A stretch of 64,000 bases of DNA, taken from Taeniopygia guttata. Taxonomy: Eukaryota > Chordata > Aves > Passeriformes > Estrildidae. The translations under genes and the position numbers were made by a program. Under the pieces are notes generated by a model. The model had not been told where the DNA came from, ran no database searches, and saw only the letters and a program-made list of their open reading frames with translations. The DNA lies in assembly GCF_048771995.1 (NCBI RefSeq), contig NC_133025.1, positions 1-64,000 of the forward strand, written 5' to 3'. Shown here one piece after another: positions 44,101-58,339 of this stretch (the first letter of the stretch is position 1; each line of letters opens with the position of its first letter).

Positions 44101-47100
44101 TTGAACTGGCAGCATCTGAAAGGAAGTTAGAACTAGTATCAAACAGCTGCAGGACAGCTTAACACCACTGAACATGTTATGGCAATCTCCTTACACAATC
44201 CAGATCCCAACTACACACTGCATTACCAATTTCAAGTCCCCAGGACTTGTGCTATTACAGGCTATGCAGCAGGGCAGAGCATGGCCGGGACAAAGATGTG
44301 CAGACACCCGTGACACAGGACAGGACGTGACAAACGAGGGGACGCGACAGGGAGAGAGAGCTCTCGAGGAGAAGAAAGGACCGAGAGACCCAAACAACAC
44401 AGAGTGCACCAGAGACAAGTGACAGGACACACACCGGAACTGCTCTGCCCTGTGAACCTCAGCACTGAGAGCAAAACAGACACTTTCCCTTTAGGTGGCC
44501 TAAGGAAACGCTTCTTGGACATCCCCATCCCCAAAACAGACAAAAAAAACCCTTCTAGAAAGGCCCAAGCCAGCACCCCGCTTCCATCCCCTCTGTAGGT
44601 CGTAACACTCCACTTATCTTGCACATATCTGGGGATGTCAATCCCTGCTGGCTGCAGAAGAAGGCCGTCTGCCCGCCTGCTAAGTTCCAGCTGTCACCTC
44701 TTGGTCTGCCCACAGAAAGAAAACCAAACATCAGTGCACAGTCTTAACAGCACATCGGCCAAAACCTGGTAAATCTGCTACTCACCATCCTCATCAGAGT
44801 GCCCAGACCACACACTTCAGGCGTGCTTGGAGGCCGACAGCATCACCTATGGGTACAGCACGGTTAAGTGGAGAGGGGGTGACGTGGCATTGCTGAAACT
44901 TGAGTGTACCCACGCTCCTCCTCCCTACATCCCAGACTCACCGCAATTCCTTGTCCACACCTCTGGGCTACCAGGGTGGGACCCTGACATACAAAATGTG
45001 AAGGCTTCATCACAGGGTCCCGCTATACTTCCAGAGGTCTCATAAAGCACAGGAAACCCAGTCCATTGGCCAGCTGGTGACAGGTGCTATGCGTACTCCG
45101 AAGGGATTCCCTAAAGCACACAAACAAGAACGGATGCTTACAGTCGCACCAAAAACCGAAACCTGAGCAAAAACAACAGCTTCTCTCCACTGCTCACCTA
45201 GCACAATGGGCCTTGACTGCTGCTATCTGCCAGGATCTCCTAAAAATAAAGACAAAAACACCGCTGTAACATAGTCACCATTTAGAATTCCCCTGTAAAT
45301 GCAAACAATGACCGACCTGCTCATGGGAAGATCCTCACCCAGGACTGGCGCTCTCCGCCACAGATTTGAACTGTCAGCATCTGAAAGGAAGTTAGAACTA
45401 GTATCAAACAGCTGCAGGACAACTTAACACCACTGACCATGTTATGGCAATCTCCTTACACAATCCAGATCCCAACTACACACTGCATTACCACTTTCAA
45501 GTCCCCAGGACTTGTGCTATTACAGGCTATGCAGCAGGGCAGAGCATGGCCGGGACAAAGATGTGCAGACACCCGTGACACAGGACAGGACGTGACAGGG
45601 AGAGAGAGCTTTCGAGGAGAAGAAAGGACCGAGAGACCCAAACAACACAGAGTGCACCAGAGACAAGTGACAGGACACACACCGGAACTGCTCTGCCCTG
45701 TGAACCTCAGCACTGAGAGCAAAACAGACACTTTCCCTTTAGGTGGCCTAAGGAAACGCTTCTTGGACATCCCCATCCCCAAAACAGACAAAAAAAACCC
45801 TTCTAGAAAGGCCCAAGCCAGCACCCCGCTTCCATCCCCTCTGTAGGTCGTAACACTCCACTTATCTTGCACATATCTGGGGATGTCAATCCCTGCTGGC
45901 TGCAGAAGAAGGCCGTCTGCCTGCCTGCTAAGTTCCAGCTGTCACCTCTTGGTCTGCCCACAGAAAGAAAACCAAACATCAGTGCACAGTCTTAACAGCA
46001 CATCGGCCAAAACCTGGTAAATCTGCTACTCACCATCCTCCTCAGAGTGCCCAGGCCACACACTTCAGGCGTGCTTGGAGGCCGACAGCATCACCTATGG
46101 GGACAGCACGGTTAAGTGGAGAGGGGGTGACGTGGCATTGCTGAAACTTGAGTGTACCCACGCTCCTCCTCCCTACATCCCAGACTCACCGCAATTCCTT
46201 GTCCACTCCTCTGGGCTACCAGGGTGGGACCCTGACAAACAACATGTGAAGGCTTCATCACAGGGTCCCGCTATACTTCCAGAGGTCTCATAAAGCACAG
46301 GAAACCCAGTCCATTGGCCAGCTGGTGACAGGTGCTATGCGTACTCCGAAGGGATTCCCTAAAGTACACAAACAAGAACGGATGCTTACAGTCGCACCAA
46401 AAACCGAAACCTGAGCAAAAACAACAGCTTCTCTCCACTGCTCACCTAGCACAATGGGCCTTGACTGCTGCTATCTGCCCGGATCTCCTAAAAATAAAGA
46501 CAAAAACACCGCTGTAACATAGTCACCATTTAGAATTCCCCTGTAAATGCAAACAATGACCGACCGGCTCATGGGAAGATCCTCACCCAGGACGGGCACT
46601 CTCCACCACAGATTTGAACTGTCAGCATCTGAAAGGAAGTTAGAACTAGTATCAAACAGCTGCAGGACAGCTTAACACCACTGAACATGTTATGGCCATC
46701 TCCTTACACAATCCAGATCCCAACTACACACTGCATTACCACTTTCAAGTCCCCAGGACTTGTGCTATTACAGGCTATGCAGCAGGGCAGAGCATGGCCG
46801 GGACAAATATGTGCAGACACCCGTGACACAGGACAGGACGTGACAGGGAGAGAGAGCTTTCGAGGAGAAGAAAGGACCGAGAGACCCAAACAACACAGAG
46901 TGCACCAGAGACAAGTGACAGGACACACACCGGAACTGCTCTGCCCTGTGAACCTCAGCACTGAGAGCAAAACAGACACTTTCCCTTTAGGTGGCCTAAG
47001 GAAACGCTTCTTGGACATCCCCATCCCCAAAACAGACAAAAAAAACCCTTCTAGAAAGGCCCAAGCCAGCACCCCGCTTCCATCCCCTCTGTAGGTCGTA

Positions 47101-50100
47101 ACACTCCACTTATCTTGCACATATCTGGGGATGTCAATCCCTGCTGGCTGCAGAAGAAGGCCGTCTGCCCGCCTGCTAAGTTCCAGCTGTCACCTCTTGG
47201 TCTGCCCACAGAAAGAAAACCAAACATCAGTGCACAGTCTTAACAGCACATCGGCCAAAACCTGGTAAATCTGCTACTCACCATCCTCCTCAGAGTGCCC
47301 AGGCCACACACTTCAGGCGTGCTTGGAGGCCGACAGCATCACCTATGGGGACAGCACGGTTAAGTGGAGAGGGGGTGACGTGGCATTGCTGAAACTTGAG
47401 TGTACCCACGCTCCTCCTCCCTACATCCCAGACTCACCGCAATTTCTTGTCCACTCCTCTGGGCTACCAGGGTGGGACCCTGACAAACAAAATGTGAAGG
47501 CTTCATCACAGGGTCCCGCTATACTTCCAGAGGTCTCATAAAGCACAGGAAACCCAGTCCATTGGCCAGCTGGTGACAGGTGCTATGCGTACTCCGAAGG
47601 GATTCCCTAAAGTACACAAACAAGAACGGATGCTTACAGTCGCACCAAAAACCGAAACCTGAGCAAAAACAACAGCTTCTCTCCACTGCTCACCTAGCAC
47701 AATGGGCCTTGACTGCTGCTATCTGCCCGGATCTCCTAAAAATAAAGACAAAAACACCGCTGTAACATAGTCACCATTTAGAATTCCCCTGTAAATGCAA
47801 ACAATGACCGACCGGCTCATGGGAAGATCCTCACCCAGGACGGGCACTCTCCGCCACAGATTTGAACTATCAGCATCTGAAAGGAAGTTAGAACTAGTAT
47901 CAAACAGCTGCAGGACAGCTTAACACCACTGAACATGTTATGGCCATCTCCTTACACAATCCAGATCCCAACTACACACTGCATTACCAATTTCAAGTCC
48001 CCAGGACTTGCGCTATTACAGGCTATGCAACAGGGCAGAGCATGGCCGGGACAAATATGTGCAGACACCCGTGACACAGGACAGGACGTGACAGGGAGAG
48101 AGAGCTTTCGAGGAGAAGAAAGGCCCGAGAGACCCAAACAACACAGAGTGCACCAGAGACAAGTGACAGGACACACACCGGAACTGCTCTGCCCTGTGAA
48201 CCTCAGCACTGAGACCAAAACAGACACTTTCCCTTTAGGTGGCCTAAGGAAACGCTTCTTGGACATCCCCATCCCCAAAACAGACAAAAAAAACCCTTCT
48301 AGAAAGGCCCAAGCCAGCACCCCGCTTCCATCCCCTCTGTAGGTCGTAACACTCCACTTATCTTGCACATATCTGGGGATGTCAATCCCTGCTGGCTGCA
48401 GAAGAAGGCCGTCTGCCCGCCTGCTAAGTTCCAGCTGTCACCTCTTGGTCTGCCCACAGAAAGAAAACCAAACATCAGTGCACAGTCTTAACAGCACATC
48501 GGCCAAAACCTGGTAAATCTGCTACTCACCATCCTCCTCAGAGTGCCCAGGCCACACACTTCAGGCGTGCTTGGAGGCCGACAGCATCACCTATGGGGAC
48601 AGCACGGTTAAGTGGAGAGGGGGTGACGTGGCATTGCTGAAACTTGAGTGTACCCACGCTCCTCCTCCCTACATCCCAGACTCACCGCAATTTCTTGTCC
48701 ACTCCTCTGGGCTACCAGGGTGGGACCCTGACAAACAACATGTGAAGGCTTCATCACAGGGTCCCGCTATACTTCCAGAGGTCTCATAAAGCACAGGAAA
48801 CCCAGTCCATTGGCCAGCTGGTGACAGGTGCTATGCGTACTCCGAAGGGATTCCCTGAAGTACACAAACAAGAACGGATGCTTACAGTCGCACCAAAAAC
48901 CAAAACCTGAGCAAAAACAACAGCTTCTCTCCACTGCTCACCTAGCACAATGGGCCTTGACTGCTGCTATCTGCCAGGATCTCCTAAAAATAAAGACAAA
49001 AACACCGCTGTAACATAGTCACCATTTAGAATTCCCCTGTAAATGCAAACAATGACCGACCTGCTCATGGGAAGATCCTCACCCAGGACTGGCGCTCTCC
49101 GCCACAGATTTGAACTGTCAGCATCTGAAAGGAAGTTAGAACTAGTATCAAACAGCTGCAGGACAGCTTAACACCACTGAACATGTTATGGCAATCTCCT
49201 TACACAATCCAGATCCCAACTACACACTGCATTACCAATTTCAAGTCCCCAGGACTTGTGCTATTACAGGCTATGCAGCAGGGCAGAGCATGGCCGGGAC
49301 AAAGATGTGCAGACACCCGTGACACAGGACAGGACGTGACAAACGAGGGGACGCGACAGGGAGAGAGAGCTCTCGAGGAGAAGAAAGGACCGAGAGACCC
49401 AAACAACACAGAGTGCACCAGAGACAAGTGACAGGACACACACCGGAACTGCTCTGCCCTGTGAACCTCAGCACTGAGAGCAAAACAGACACTTTCCCTT
49501 TAGGTGGCCTAAGGAAACGCTTCTTGGACATCCCCATCCCCAAAACAGACAAAAAAAAACCTTCTAGAAAGGCCCAAGCCAGCACCCCGCTTCCATCCCC
49601 TCTGTAGGTCGTAACACTCCACTTATCTTGCACATATCTGGGGATGTCAATCCCTGCTGGCTGCAGAAGAAGGCCGTCTGCCCGCCTGCTAAGTTCCAGC
49701 TGTCACCTCTTGGTCTGCCCACAGAAAGAAAACCAAACATCAGTGCACAGTCTTAACAGCACATCGGCCAAAACCTGGTAAATCTGCTACTCACCATCCT
49801 CATCAGAGTGCCCAGACCACACACTTCAGGCGTGCTTGGAGGCCGACAGCATCACCTATGGGTACAGCACGGTTAAGTGGAGAGGGGGTGACGTGGCATT
49901 GCTGAAACTTGAGTGTACCCACGCTCCTCCTCCCTACATCCCAGACTCACCGCAATTTCTTGTCCACTCCTCTGGGCTACCAGGGTGGGACCCTGACAAA
50001 CAACATGTGAAGGCTTCATCACAGGGTCCCGCTATACTTCCAGAGGTCTCATAAAGCACAGGAAACCCAGTCCATTGGCCAGCTGGTGACAGGTGCTATG

Positions 50101-53100
50101 CGTACTCCGAAGGGATTCCCTAAAGTACACAAACAAGAACGGATGCTTACAGTCGCACCAAAAACCGAAACCTGAGCAAAAACAACAGCTTCTCTCCACT
50201 GCTCACCTAGCACAATGGACCTTGACTGCTGCTATCTGCCCGGATCTCCTAAAAATAAAGACAAAAACACCGCTGTAACATAGTCACCATTTAGAATTCC
50301 CCTGTAAATGCAAACAATGACCGACCGGCTCATGGGAAGATCCTCACCCAGGACGGGCACTCTCCGCCACAGATTTGAACTGTCAGCATCTGAAAGGAAG
50401 TTAGAACTAGTATCAAACAGCTGCAGGACAGCTTAACACCACTGAACATGTTATGGCCATCTCCTTACACAATCCAGATCCCAACTACACACTGCATTAC
50501 CAATTTCAAGTCCCCAGGACTTGCGCTATTACAGGCTATGCAACAGGGCAGAGCATGGCCGGGACAAATATGTGCAGACACCCGTGACACAGGACAGGAC
50601 GTGACAGGGAGAGAGAGCTTTCGAGGAGAAGAAAGGCCCGAGAGACCCAAACAACACAGAGTGCACCAGAGACAAGTAACAGGACACACACCGGAACTGC
50701 TCTGCCCTGTGAACCTTAGCACTGAGAGCAAAACAGACACTTTCCCTTTAGGTGGCCTAAGGAAATGCTTCTTGGACATCCCCATCCCCAAAACAGACAA
50801 AATAAACCCTTCTAGAAAGGCCCAAGCCAGCACCCCGCTTCCATCCCCTCTGTAGGTCGTAACACTCCACTTATCTTGCACATATCTGGGGATGTCAATC
50901 CCTGCTGGCTGCAGAAGAAGGCCGTCTGCCCGCCTGCTAAGTTCCAGCTGTCACCTCTTGGCCTGCCCACAGAAAGAAAACCAAACATCAGTGCACAGTC
51001 TTAACAGCACATCGGCCAAAACCTGGTAAATCTGCTACTCACCATCCTCCTCAGAGTGCCCAGGCCACACACTTCAGGCGTGCTTGGAGGCCGACAGCAT
51101 CACCTATGGGGACAGCACGGTTAAGTGGAGAGGGGGTGACGTGGCATTGCTGAAACTTGAGTGTACCCACGCTCCTACTCCCTACATCCCAGACTCACCG
51201 CAATTCCTTGTCCACTCCTCTGGGCTACCAGGGTGGGACCCTGACATACAAAATGTGAAGGCTTCATCACAGGGTCCCGCTATACTTCCAGAGGTCTCAT
51301 AAAGCACAGGAAACCCAGTCCATTGGCCAGCTGGTGACAGGTGCTATGCGTACTCCGAAGGGATTCCCTAAAGTACACAAACAAGAACGGATGCTTACAG
51401 TCGCACCAAAAACCGAAACCTGAGCAAAAACAACAGCTTCTCTCCACTGCTCACCTAGCACAATGGGCCTTGACTGCTGCTATCTGCCCGGATCTCCTAA
51501 AAATAAAGACAAAAACACCGCTGTAACATAGTCACCATTTAGAATTCCCCTGTAAATGCAAACAATGACCGACCTGCTCATGGGAAGATCCTCACCCAGG
51601 ACTGGCGCTCTCCGCCACAGATTTGAACTGTCAGCATCTGAAAGGAAGTTAGAACTAGTATCAAACAGCTGCAGGACAGCTTAACACCACTGGACATGTT
51701 ATGGCCATCTCCTTACACAATCCAGATCCCAACTACACACTGCATTACCAATTTCAAGTCCCCAGGACTTGTGCTATTGCAGGCTATGCAGCAGGGCAGA
51801 GCATGGCCGGGACAAATATGTGCAGACACCCGTGACACAGGACAGGACATGACAGGGAGAGAGAGCTCTCGAGGAGAAGAAAGGACCGAGAGACCCAAAC
51901 AACACAGAGGGCACCAGAGACAAGTGACAGGACACACACCGGAACTGCTCTGCCCTGTGAACCTTAGCACTGAGAGCAAAACAGACACTTTCCCTTTAGG
52001 TGGCCTAAGGAAATGCTTCTTGGACATCCCCATCCCCAAAACAGACAAAAAAAACCCTTCTAGAAAGGCCCGAGCCAGCACCCCGCTTCCATCCCCTCTG
52101 TAGGTCGTAACACTCCACTTATCTTGCACATATCTGGGGATGTCAATCCCTGCTGGCTGCAGAAGAAGGCCGTCTGCCCGCCTGCTAAGTTCCAGCTGTC
52201 ACCTCTTGGTCTGCCCACAGAAAGAAAACCAAACATCAGTGCACAGTCTTAACAGCACATCGGCCAAAACCTGGTAAATCTGCTACTCACCATCCTCCTC
52301 AGAGTGCCCAGGCCACACACTTCAGGCGTGCTTGGAGGCCGACAGCATCACCTATGGGTACAGCACGGTTAAGTGGAGAGGGGGTGACGTGGCATTGCTG
52401 AAACTTGAGTGTACCAACGCTCCTACTCCCTACATCCCAGACTCACCGCAATTCCTTGTCCACTCCTCTGGGCTACCAGGGTGGGACCCTGACAAACAAC
52501 ATGTGAAGGCTTCATCACAGGGTCCCGCTATACTTCCAGAGGTCTCATAAAGCACAGGAAACCCAGTCCATTGGCCAGCTGGTGACAGGTGCTATGCGTA
52601 CTCCGAAGGGATTCCCTGAAGTACACAAACAAGAACGGATGCTTACAGTCGCACCAAAAACCGAAACCTGAGCAAAAACAACAGCTTCTCTCCACTGCTC
52701 ACCTAGCACAATGGGCCTTGACTGCTGCTATCTGCCCGGATCTCCTAAAAATAAAGACAAAAACACCGCTGTAACATAGTCACCATTTAGAATTCCCCTG
52801 TAAATGCAAACAATGACCGACCTGCTCATGGGAAGATCCTTACCCAGGACTGGCGCTCTCCGCCACAGATTTGAACTGTCAGCATCTGAAAGGAAGTTAG
52901 AACTAGTATCAAACAGCTGCAGGACAGCTTAACACCACTGAACATGTTATGGCAATCTCCTTACACAATCCAGATCCCAACTACACACTGCATTACCAAT
53001 TTCAAGTCCCCAGGACTTGTGCTATTACCGGCTATGCAGCAGGGCAGAGCATGGCCGGGACAAAGATGTGCAGACACCCGTGACACAGGACGTGACAAAC

Positions 53101-55930
53101 GAGGGGACGTGACAGGGAGAGAGAGCTCTCGAGGAGAAGAAAGGACCGAGAGACCCAAACAACACAGAGTGCACCAGAGACAAGTGACAGGACACACACC
53201 GGAACTGCTCTGCCCTGTGAACCTCAGCACTGAGACCAAAACAGACACTTTCCCTTTAGGTGGCCTAAGGAAACGCTTCTTGGACATCCCCATCCCCAAA
53301 ACAGACAAAAAAAACCCTTCTAGAAAGGCCCAAGCCAGCACCCCGCTTCCATCCCCTCTGTAGGTCGTAACACTCCACTTATCTTGCACATATCTGGGGA
53401 TGTCAATCCCTGCTGGCTGCAGAAGAAGGCCGTCTGCCCGCCTGCTAAGTTCCAGCTGTCACCTCTTGGTCTGCCCACAGAAAGAAAACCAAACATCAGT
53501 GCACAATCTTAACAGCACATCGGCCAAAACCTGGTAAATCGGCTACTCACCATCCTCCTCAGAGTGCCCAGGCCACACACTTCAGGCGTGCTTGGAGGCC
53601 GACAGCATCACCTATGGGTAAAGCACGGTTAAGTGGAGAGGGGGTGACGTGGCATTGCTGAAACTTGAGTGTACCCACGCTCCTCCTCCCTACATCCCAG
53701 ACTCACCGCAATTCCTTGTCCACTCCTCTGGGCTACCAGGGTGGGACCCTGACAAACAAAATGTGAAGGCTTCATCACAGGGTCCCGCTATACTTCCAGA
53801 GGTCTCATAAAGCACAGGAAACCCAGTCCATTGGCCAGCTGGTGACAGGTGCTATGCGTACTCCGAAGGGATTCCCTAAAGTACACAAACAAGAACGGAT
53901 GCTTACAGTCGCACCAAAAACCGAAACCTGAGCAAAAACAACAGCTTCTCTCCACTGCTCACCTAGCACAATGGGCCTTGACTGCTGCTATCTGCCAGGA
54001 TCTCCTAAAAATAAAGACAAAAACACCGCTGTAACATAGTCACCATTTAGAATTCCCCTGTAAATGCAAACAATGACCGACCTGCTCATGGGAAGATCCT
54101 CACCCAGGACTGGCGCTCTCCGCCACAGATTTGAACTGGCAGCATCTGAAAGGAAGTTAGAACTAGTATCAAACAGCTGCAGGACAGCTTAACACCACTG
54201 AACATGTTATGGCAATCTCCTTACATAATCCAGATCCCAACTACACACTGCATTACCAATTTCAAGTCCCCAGGACTTGTGCTATTACAGGCTATGCAGC
54301 AGGGCAGAGCATGGCCGGGACAAAGATGTGCAGACACCCGTGACACAGGACAGGACGTGACAAACGAGGGGACGTGACAGGGAGAGAGAGCTCTCGAGGA
54401 GAAGAAAGGACTGAGAGACCCAAACAACACAGAGTGCACCAGAGACAAGTGACAGGACACACACCGGAACTGCTCTGCCCTACGCACCTCAGCACTGAGA
54501 CCAAAACAGACATTTTGCATTTAGCTGGGCTTAGGAAACTCTTCAACATCCCCATCTCCAAAACTGACTTAAAACCCCCTCCTGGGGAGTCCCAACCTGG
54601 CACCTCTCTTCCATCCCCTCTGTGGGTTATAGCCCTTGACTTATCTTGCACATATCTGGGGATGCAAAGCCCTGTTGGCTGCAGAAGAAGGTTGTCTGCC
54701 TGTCTGGTAAGTTCCAGCTGTCACCTCTTGGCCTGCCAAGAGAAAGAAAACCAAACATCGGTGCACAGCCTTAACAGCATATAGTCCAAAACCTGATAAT
54801 TTTGCTACTCTCCATCCTCCTCAGAATGCCCGGGTTCTTGGCCTGCACGCTGCAGGTGTGGTTGGATTCTGACGCCATCATTGCAGGCTACACCTAGGCT
54901 AAGGGGAGACAATGCTAAAACTCGAGAGGACTCTCACTCCTCCTCCTTACCTCCCCGACTCACCACAACTCCTTGGCCACTGCTCTGGCCTACCAGGATG
55001 GGACCTTGAAATGTAAAATCAGAAAGCTTCATCACAGGGTCCTGTAATACTTCCAGAGGGCTCATAAGTGCAGGAAACCCAGTCCATCAGCCAGCTGGTG
55101 ACAGGGGCTTGGCATACTCCCAGTGGATTCCCTAAAGCACAAAAACAAGAATGGATGCTTACAGCTGCAACAAAAACTGAAACCTGAGTGAGAAAAACTG
55201 CTTCTGTCCACTGCTTACCTGGCACACTGGGCTTTGACTGCAGCTATCTGTCTGGACCTCCTAAGAATAAAGGCAAAGAACAGGGCTGTAACAGAGTCAC
55301 CATTTAGACTTCCCCTGTAAATGCAAACAATGACCGACCTGCTCATGGGAAGATCCTCACTCAGGATTGGAGCCCTCTGCCACAGATTTGAAATGTCTGC
55401 ATCTGAAAGGAAGTTAGGACTAGTATCAAACAGGTGCAAGAAAACTTAACACCACCAAACATGTTATGTCAATCTCCTAACACAATCTAGAGCACAACTA
55501 CACCCTGCATTACCAATTTCAAGTGCCCAGGACTTGTGCTATTACAGGCTATGCAGCAGGGCAGAGCATGGCCGGGACAAATATGTGCAGACACCCGTGA
55601 CACAGGACAGGACGTGACAGGGAGAGAGAGCTCTCGAGGAGAAGAAAGGACCGAGAGACCCAAACAACACAGAGTGCACCAGAGACAAGTGACAGGACAC
55701 ACACCGGAACTGCTCTGCCCTGTGAACCTCAGCACTGAGACCAAAACAGACACTTTTCCTTTAGCTGGCCTAAGTAGACACTTCTTGGACATCCTCATCT
55801 CTAAAACGAACTCAAAAACCCCTCCTTGGGAGTCTCAACCTTGCACCTCGCTTCCATCCCCTCTGTGGGTTGTAGCTCTTGACTTATCTTGCACATATCT
55901 GGGGATTCAAATCCCCATCGGGTGCAAAAG
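34850..55930 (-). repeat. Module array B: about 17 units, 15 nearly identical
   Basis: Units of 1248 or about 1265 bases start (by the CTATGCGTACTCCGAA landmark) at 36257, 37527, 38793, 40041, 41306, 42554, 43819, 45084, 46332, 47580, 48828, 50093, 51341, 52589 and 53849, with diverged units on both flanks (about 34850-36000 and 54490-55930). The 17-base length difference is presence or absence of AAACGAGGGGACGTGAC. Each unit carries the same minus-strand exon-like segments as array A, with donors GTGAGT near each CACCGCAATTCC and GTGAGTAGC near each CTACTCACCATCC. The ~180-nt segment has a one-base insertion against array A (GTGCTTTATGAG), which breaks its frame. The recurrent 61-, 72-, 120- and 138-codon frames are repeated copies of chance frames. 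Confidence 0.9.
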
Positions 55931-56423
55931 GGGGCCACTACTCCCATCCCCAGGCCGCAGCCCTGACTTGTCTTTTGTATGAGTGGAAATGTGAATACAT
56001 GTTGTACCTGAAATGAGTCTGCCTCGGAGGGGATCTCCTGTTAGCCTCTTAGTCAGGTAGAAGAAAGAACAGGAAAATAAATGGATGCCTTTAGTGTTAT
56101 GTGGGCCAAATCCCAGCAAGTCAGATACTTATCCTCTCCTGAGTGTGCCTGGGTGCTCAAGTCTCCAGTTCCATCCCTAGTCTAAGGTTTGGCTGTTATT
56201 ATGAGTGGCACCTGGTTTAGAGAGGCAAAGTTACATGGCATTTCTGTGAGTTCAGTGGATGAGCTTGTGCGCTGTATGACACACGGATGCCTCTGCTATG
56301 CTTGCGAAAAGCCTTGCAAATAGACACCATTTCTCACCCTACTGCCTGCAAAACCCCACCACTATAACTGTTAACTGGGTACCTTGCTCACTCTTCCACT
56401 CCTAGTCCCAGTCCTCAACTCAC
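55931..56423. other. Segment between array B and exon 2, block copy 2
   Basis: It matches 18001-18530, including the segment near 56135-56190 equivalent to 18255-18306, whose donor position reads ATAAGTA instead of GTAAGTA in both copies. Confidence 0.55.
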
Positions 56424-56490
56424 CTGAAACCTCAATCTCAGACATCATCTTTGACACAGGGCAGATCCCTTTTGGAACATGATCACTCTA
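56424..56490 (-). other. Exon 2 of the minus-strand unit, copy 2
   Basis: 67 nt with the acceptor TTTTTTCAG and the donor TTTCAG/GTGAGTTGAG. The double ATG is retained and opens MMSEIEVS. Same length and splice sites as 18531-18597. Confidence 0.5.
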
Positions 56491-56751
56491 CTGAAAAAAT
56501 GTTGTACTCAACACAACCTGGAATTACAGGAAGTTGCACTCCTCCTAAAAAAAAAAAAAACAAAACAAAAAATGTCAGAGATTACTTCACCACCCCTGAA
56601 TGCACAACCCCAAATCATGAAATTAAATACTCCCTGTGTTCAGTGTTGCTTTCTTCACAGTATCTTCAAAGCCTCTGTTACATTAGAAGCCCAAAAGCAC
56701 CTGCAGAGAACAAGCTAAGCTGAAAGAGCCTCTTCATAAAAATGAGAGGAG

Positions 56752-57038
56752 AGCTCTTACACCAGTGGATCCCAGAGAGGGAATGAAGCCCCTTGGCAAA
56801 GGCTGGGGTTAATATACCCCTGATTGGGCCCCACCTCTCGTTCCCATGACACCCAGGAAAAGGGAGGGGGCAAACCCCACCGGGTATAAAAGCCCTCAGA
56901 GTAGCTGTGGCTGTTTGGCTCCTCTGATTTGAATTCAAGGGGAGTAATGGGATGCATACAGAAGAAAACTCTTCAGGGAAATAACAGCACTTTCTTTTTT
57001 GCTACAACTACTTGGAGCAAAAGGGCAAGGAAACTGGT
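56752..57038. promoter_or_regulatory. Divergent TATA promoter, block copy 2
   Basis: Minus TATA box GGTATATTAACC (56809-56820) with CCAATCA just upstream and a GTAAGA donor at 56752-56757. Plus TATA box TATAAAAG (56885-56892) with its exon ending at 57036 and the donor GTAAGA from 57037. All four elements are kept relative to copy 1 despite visible divergence around them. Confidence 0.55.
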
Positions 57039-57340
57039 AAGAAATAAAACTTTGTTCTTTAGGCAGCATATCTAGATAAGTTGGGTAATTTGCTGTTAGC
57101 TTATATTATTTCTCAGTGACTACTAAGTAGTACTCAACATGAGACTAAGGGTGGAGAAGAATACTAATTCTATGAACAGTCCAAGTCTCCTTGGGGCTAC
57201 TAATTAGGACTAACTGCATTATAAATAAAAATAAGGAAAAAAAAATAGCTTCCTGGGCAGCATCAAGGTAAGTACATGCTAGGCTTGCCTTTCCCTGAGA
57301 TATTTAGTCCTAGGCCACAGAAAGAAGTGCCCAGAAAAGT
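57039..57340. other. Spacer, block copy 2
   Basis: It matches 19129-19424. Nothing further is recognised. Confidence 0.45.
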
Positions 57341-57860
57341 AGTTTTAAACCCTTAAAATGCTGAAAAAGCATTCTAGAAGAGCCTCCTTCAAGTGAATTC
57401 CTTAAAATGAGGAAATGGGGAAGTTGCCTCCACTGAAAGGGATACAATGGCAAATAAATAGCTTTTGTCCTTTAGTTTAATTCCCTAGAATATTGGGAAA
57501 AGAGAGGCTTTCCTCACTTTAAGTCTCTCCAGTGATGACACAGGGATTTTCCCCTCAATCCAAACCCTTAAGAAAGAGGGATAGCTGGGCTTCCCCCTCA
57601 GTTTAAGCCTTAGGACAACAAAAAGGGTTACCCTTAATTCATGCCCATAAAAAGCATGGTCAAGGTTTCCCTTTCTATTTAAACTGGAAAATAATGGAAA
57701 ATGGGGATTCCCTGTCAATTGACACCCCTAACAGCATAGAAAAGGCAGGGACTATTTCAACTGAAACCATTAAAATTGCAGGGGAAGTGGATTCCCTCAT
57801 TATTTGAACACAAGAAATAATGGAAAAGGAAGCTTTTTCCCATAATTTAACCCCCTTCTC
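57341..57860. repeat. Degenerate ~43-bp minisatellite, copy 2
   Basis: Unit-by-unit match to 19425-19960, with small indels. Confidence 0.7.
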
Positions 57861-58339
57861 TCTTCATAACCCCCTCTTTTCTGGGAGTTCTTTGGAAGGT
57901 CTGGGGGTTCTAGGGAGGGGCTGACACAATAGAAAGGGAAAGCTGAAAGCTCTCCCATGGAACCCCACATGCTGCCCGGCCTGGTCAGGTGCTGCCCCTT
58001 GGCAATAGGGCTCTGCCCTTGGCATTTTCTGAAAAGGATGCTCCATGCCCAGGTGGCTCTGGCTGCTCCCCAGTCCCTGCTGGATGTTCCAACCATAGCT
58101 CCTGGAGGAACACCTAGGATACCCCTGTTAGCTCCTCTGGATTAGAAGCTCCCTGTGCAGGTGTGTCCAGGTAGCTGCACTGAAAGCAGCTGGTCACATG
58201 GGGAGCTGCTACACCTAGGAGTGAGGAATGAGGTAAAGAAAGGTCCTGCGGGGTGTTCCCTCCCCTACACAGCCTTTTGTCAGACCCTTAAAAAACGGGG
58301 TGCCAGACTTTCATTTCCAAGATAATTAACAGTCTTTCC
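57861..58339. other. Subtelomeric block segment, copy 2
   Basis: It matches 19961-20400; no supported gene. Confidence 0.5.

Noticed and set aside
36257-54034. Recurrent 61-, 72-, 120-, 135- and 138-codon frames in array B
   Set aside because: Identical because the units are nearly identical; many start at non-ATG codons, both strands are open alike, and older units in arrays A and C do not keep them.
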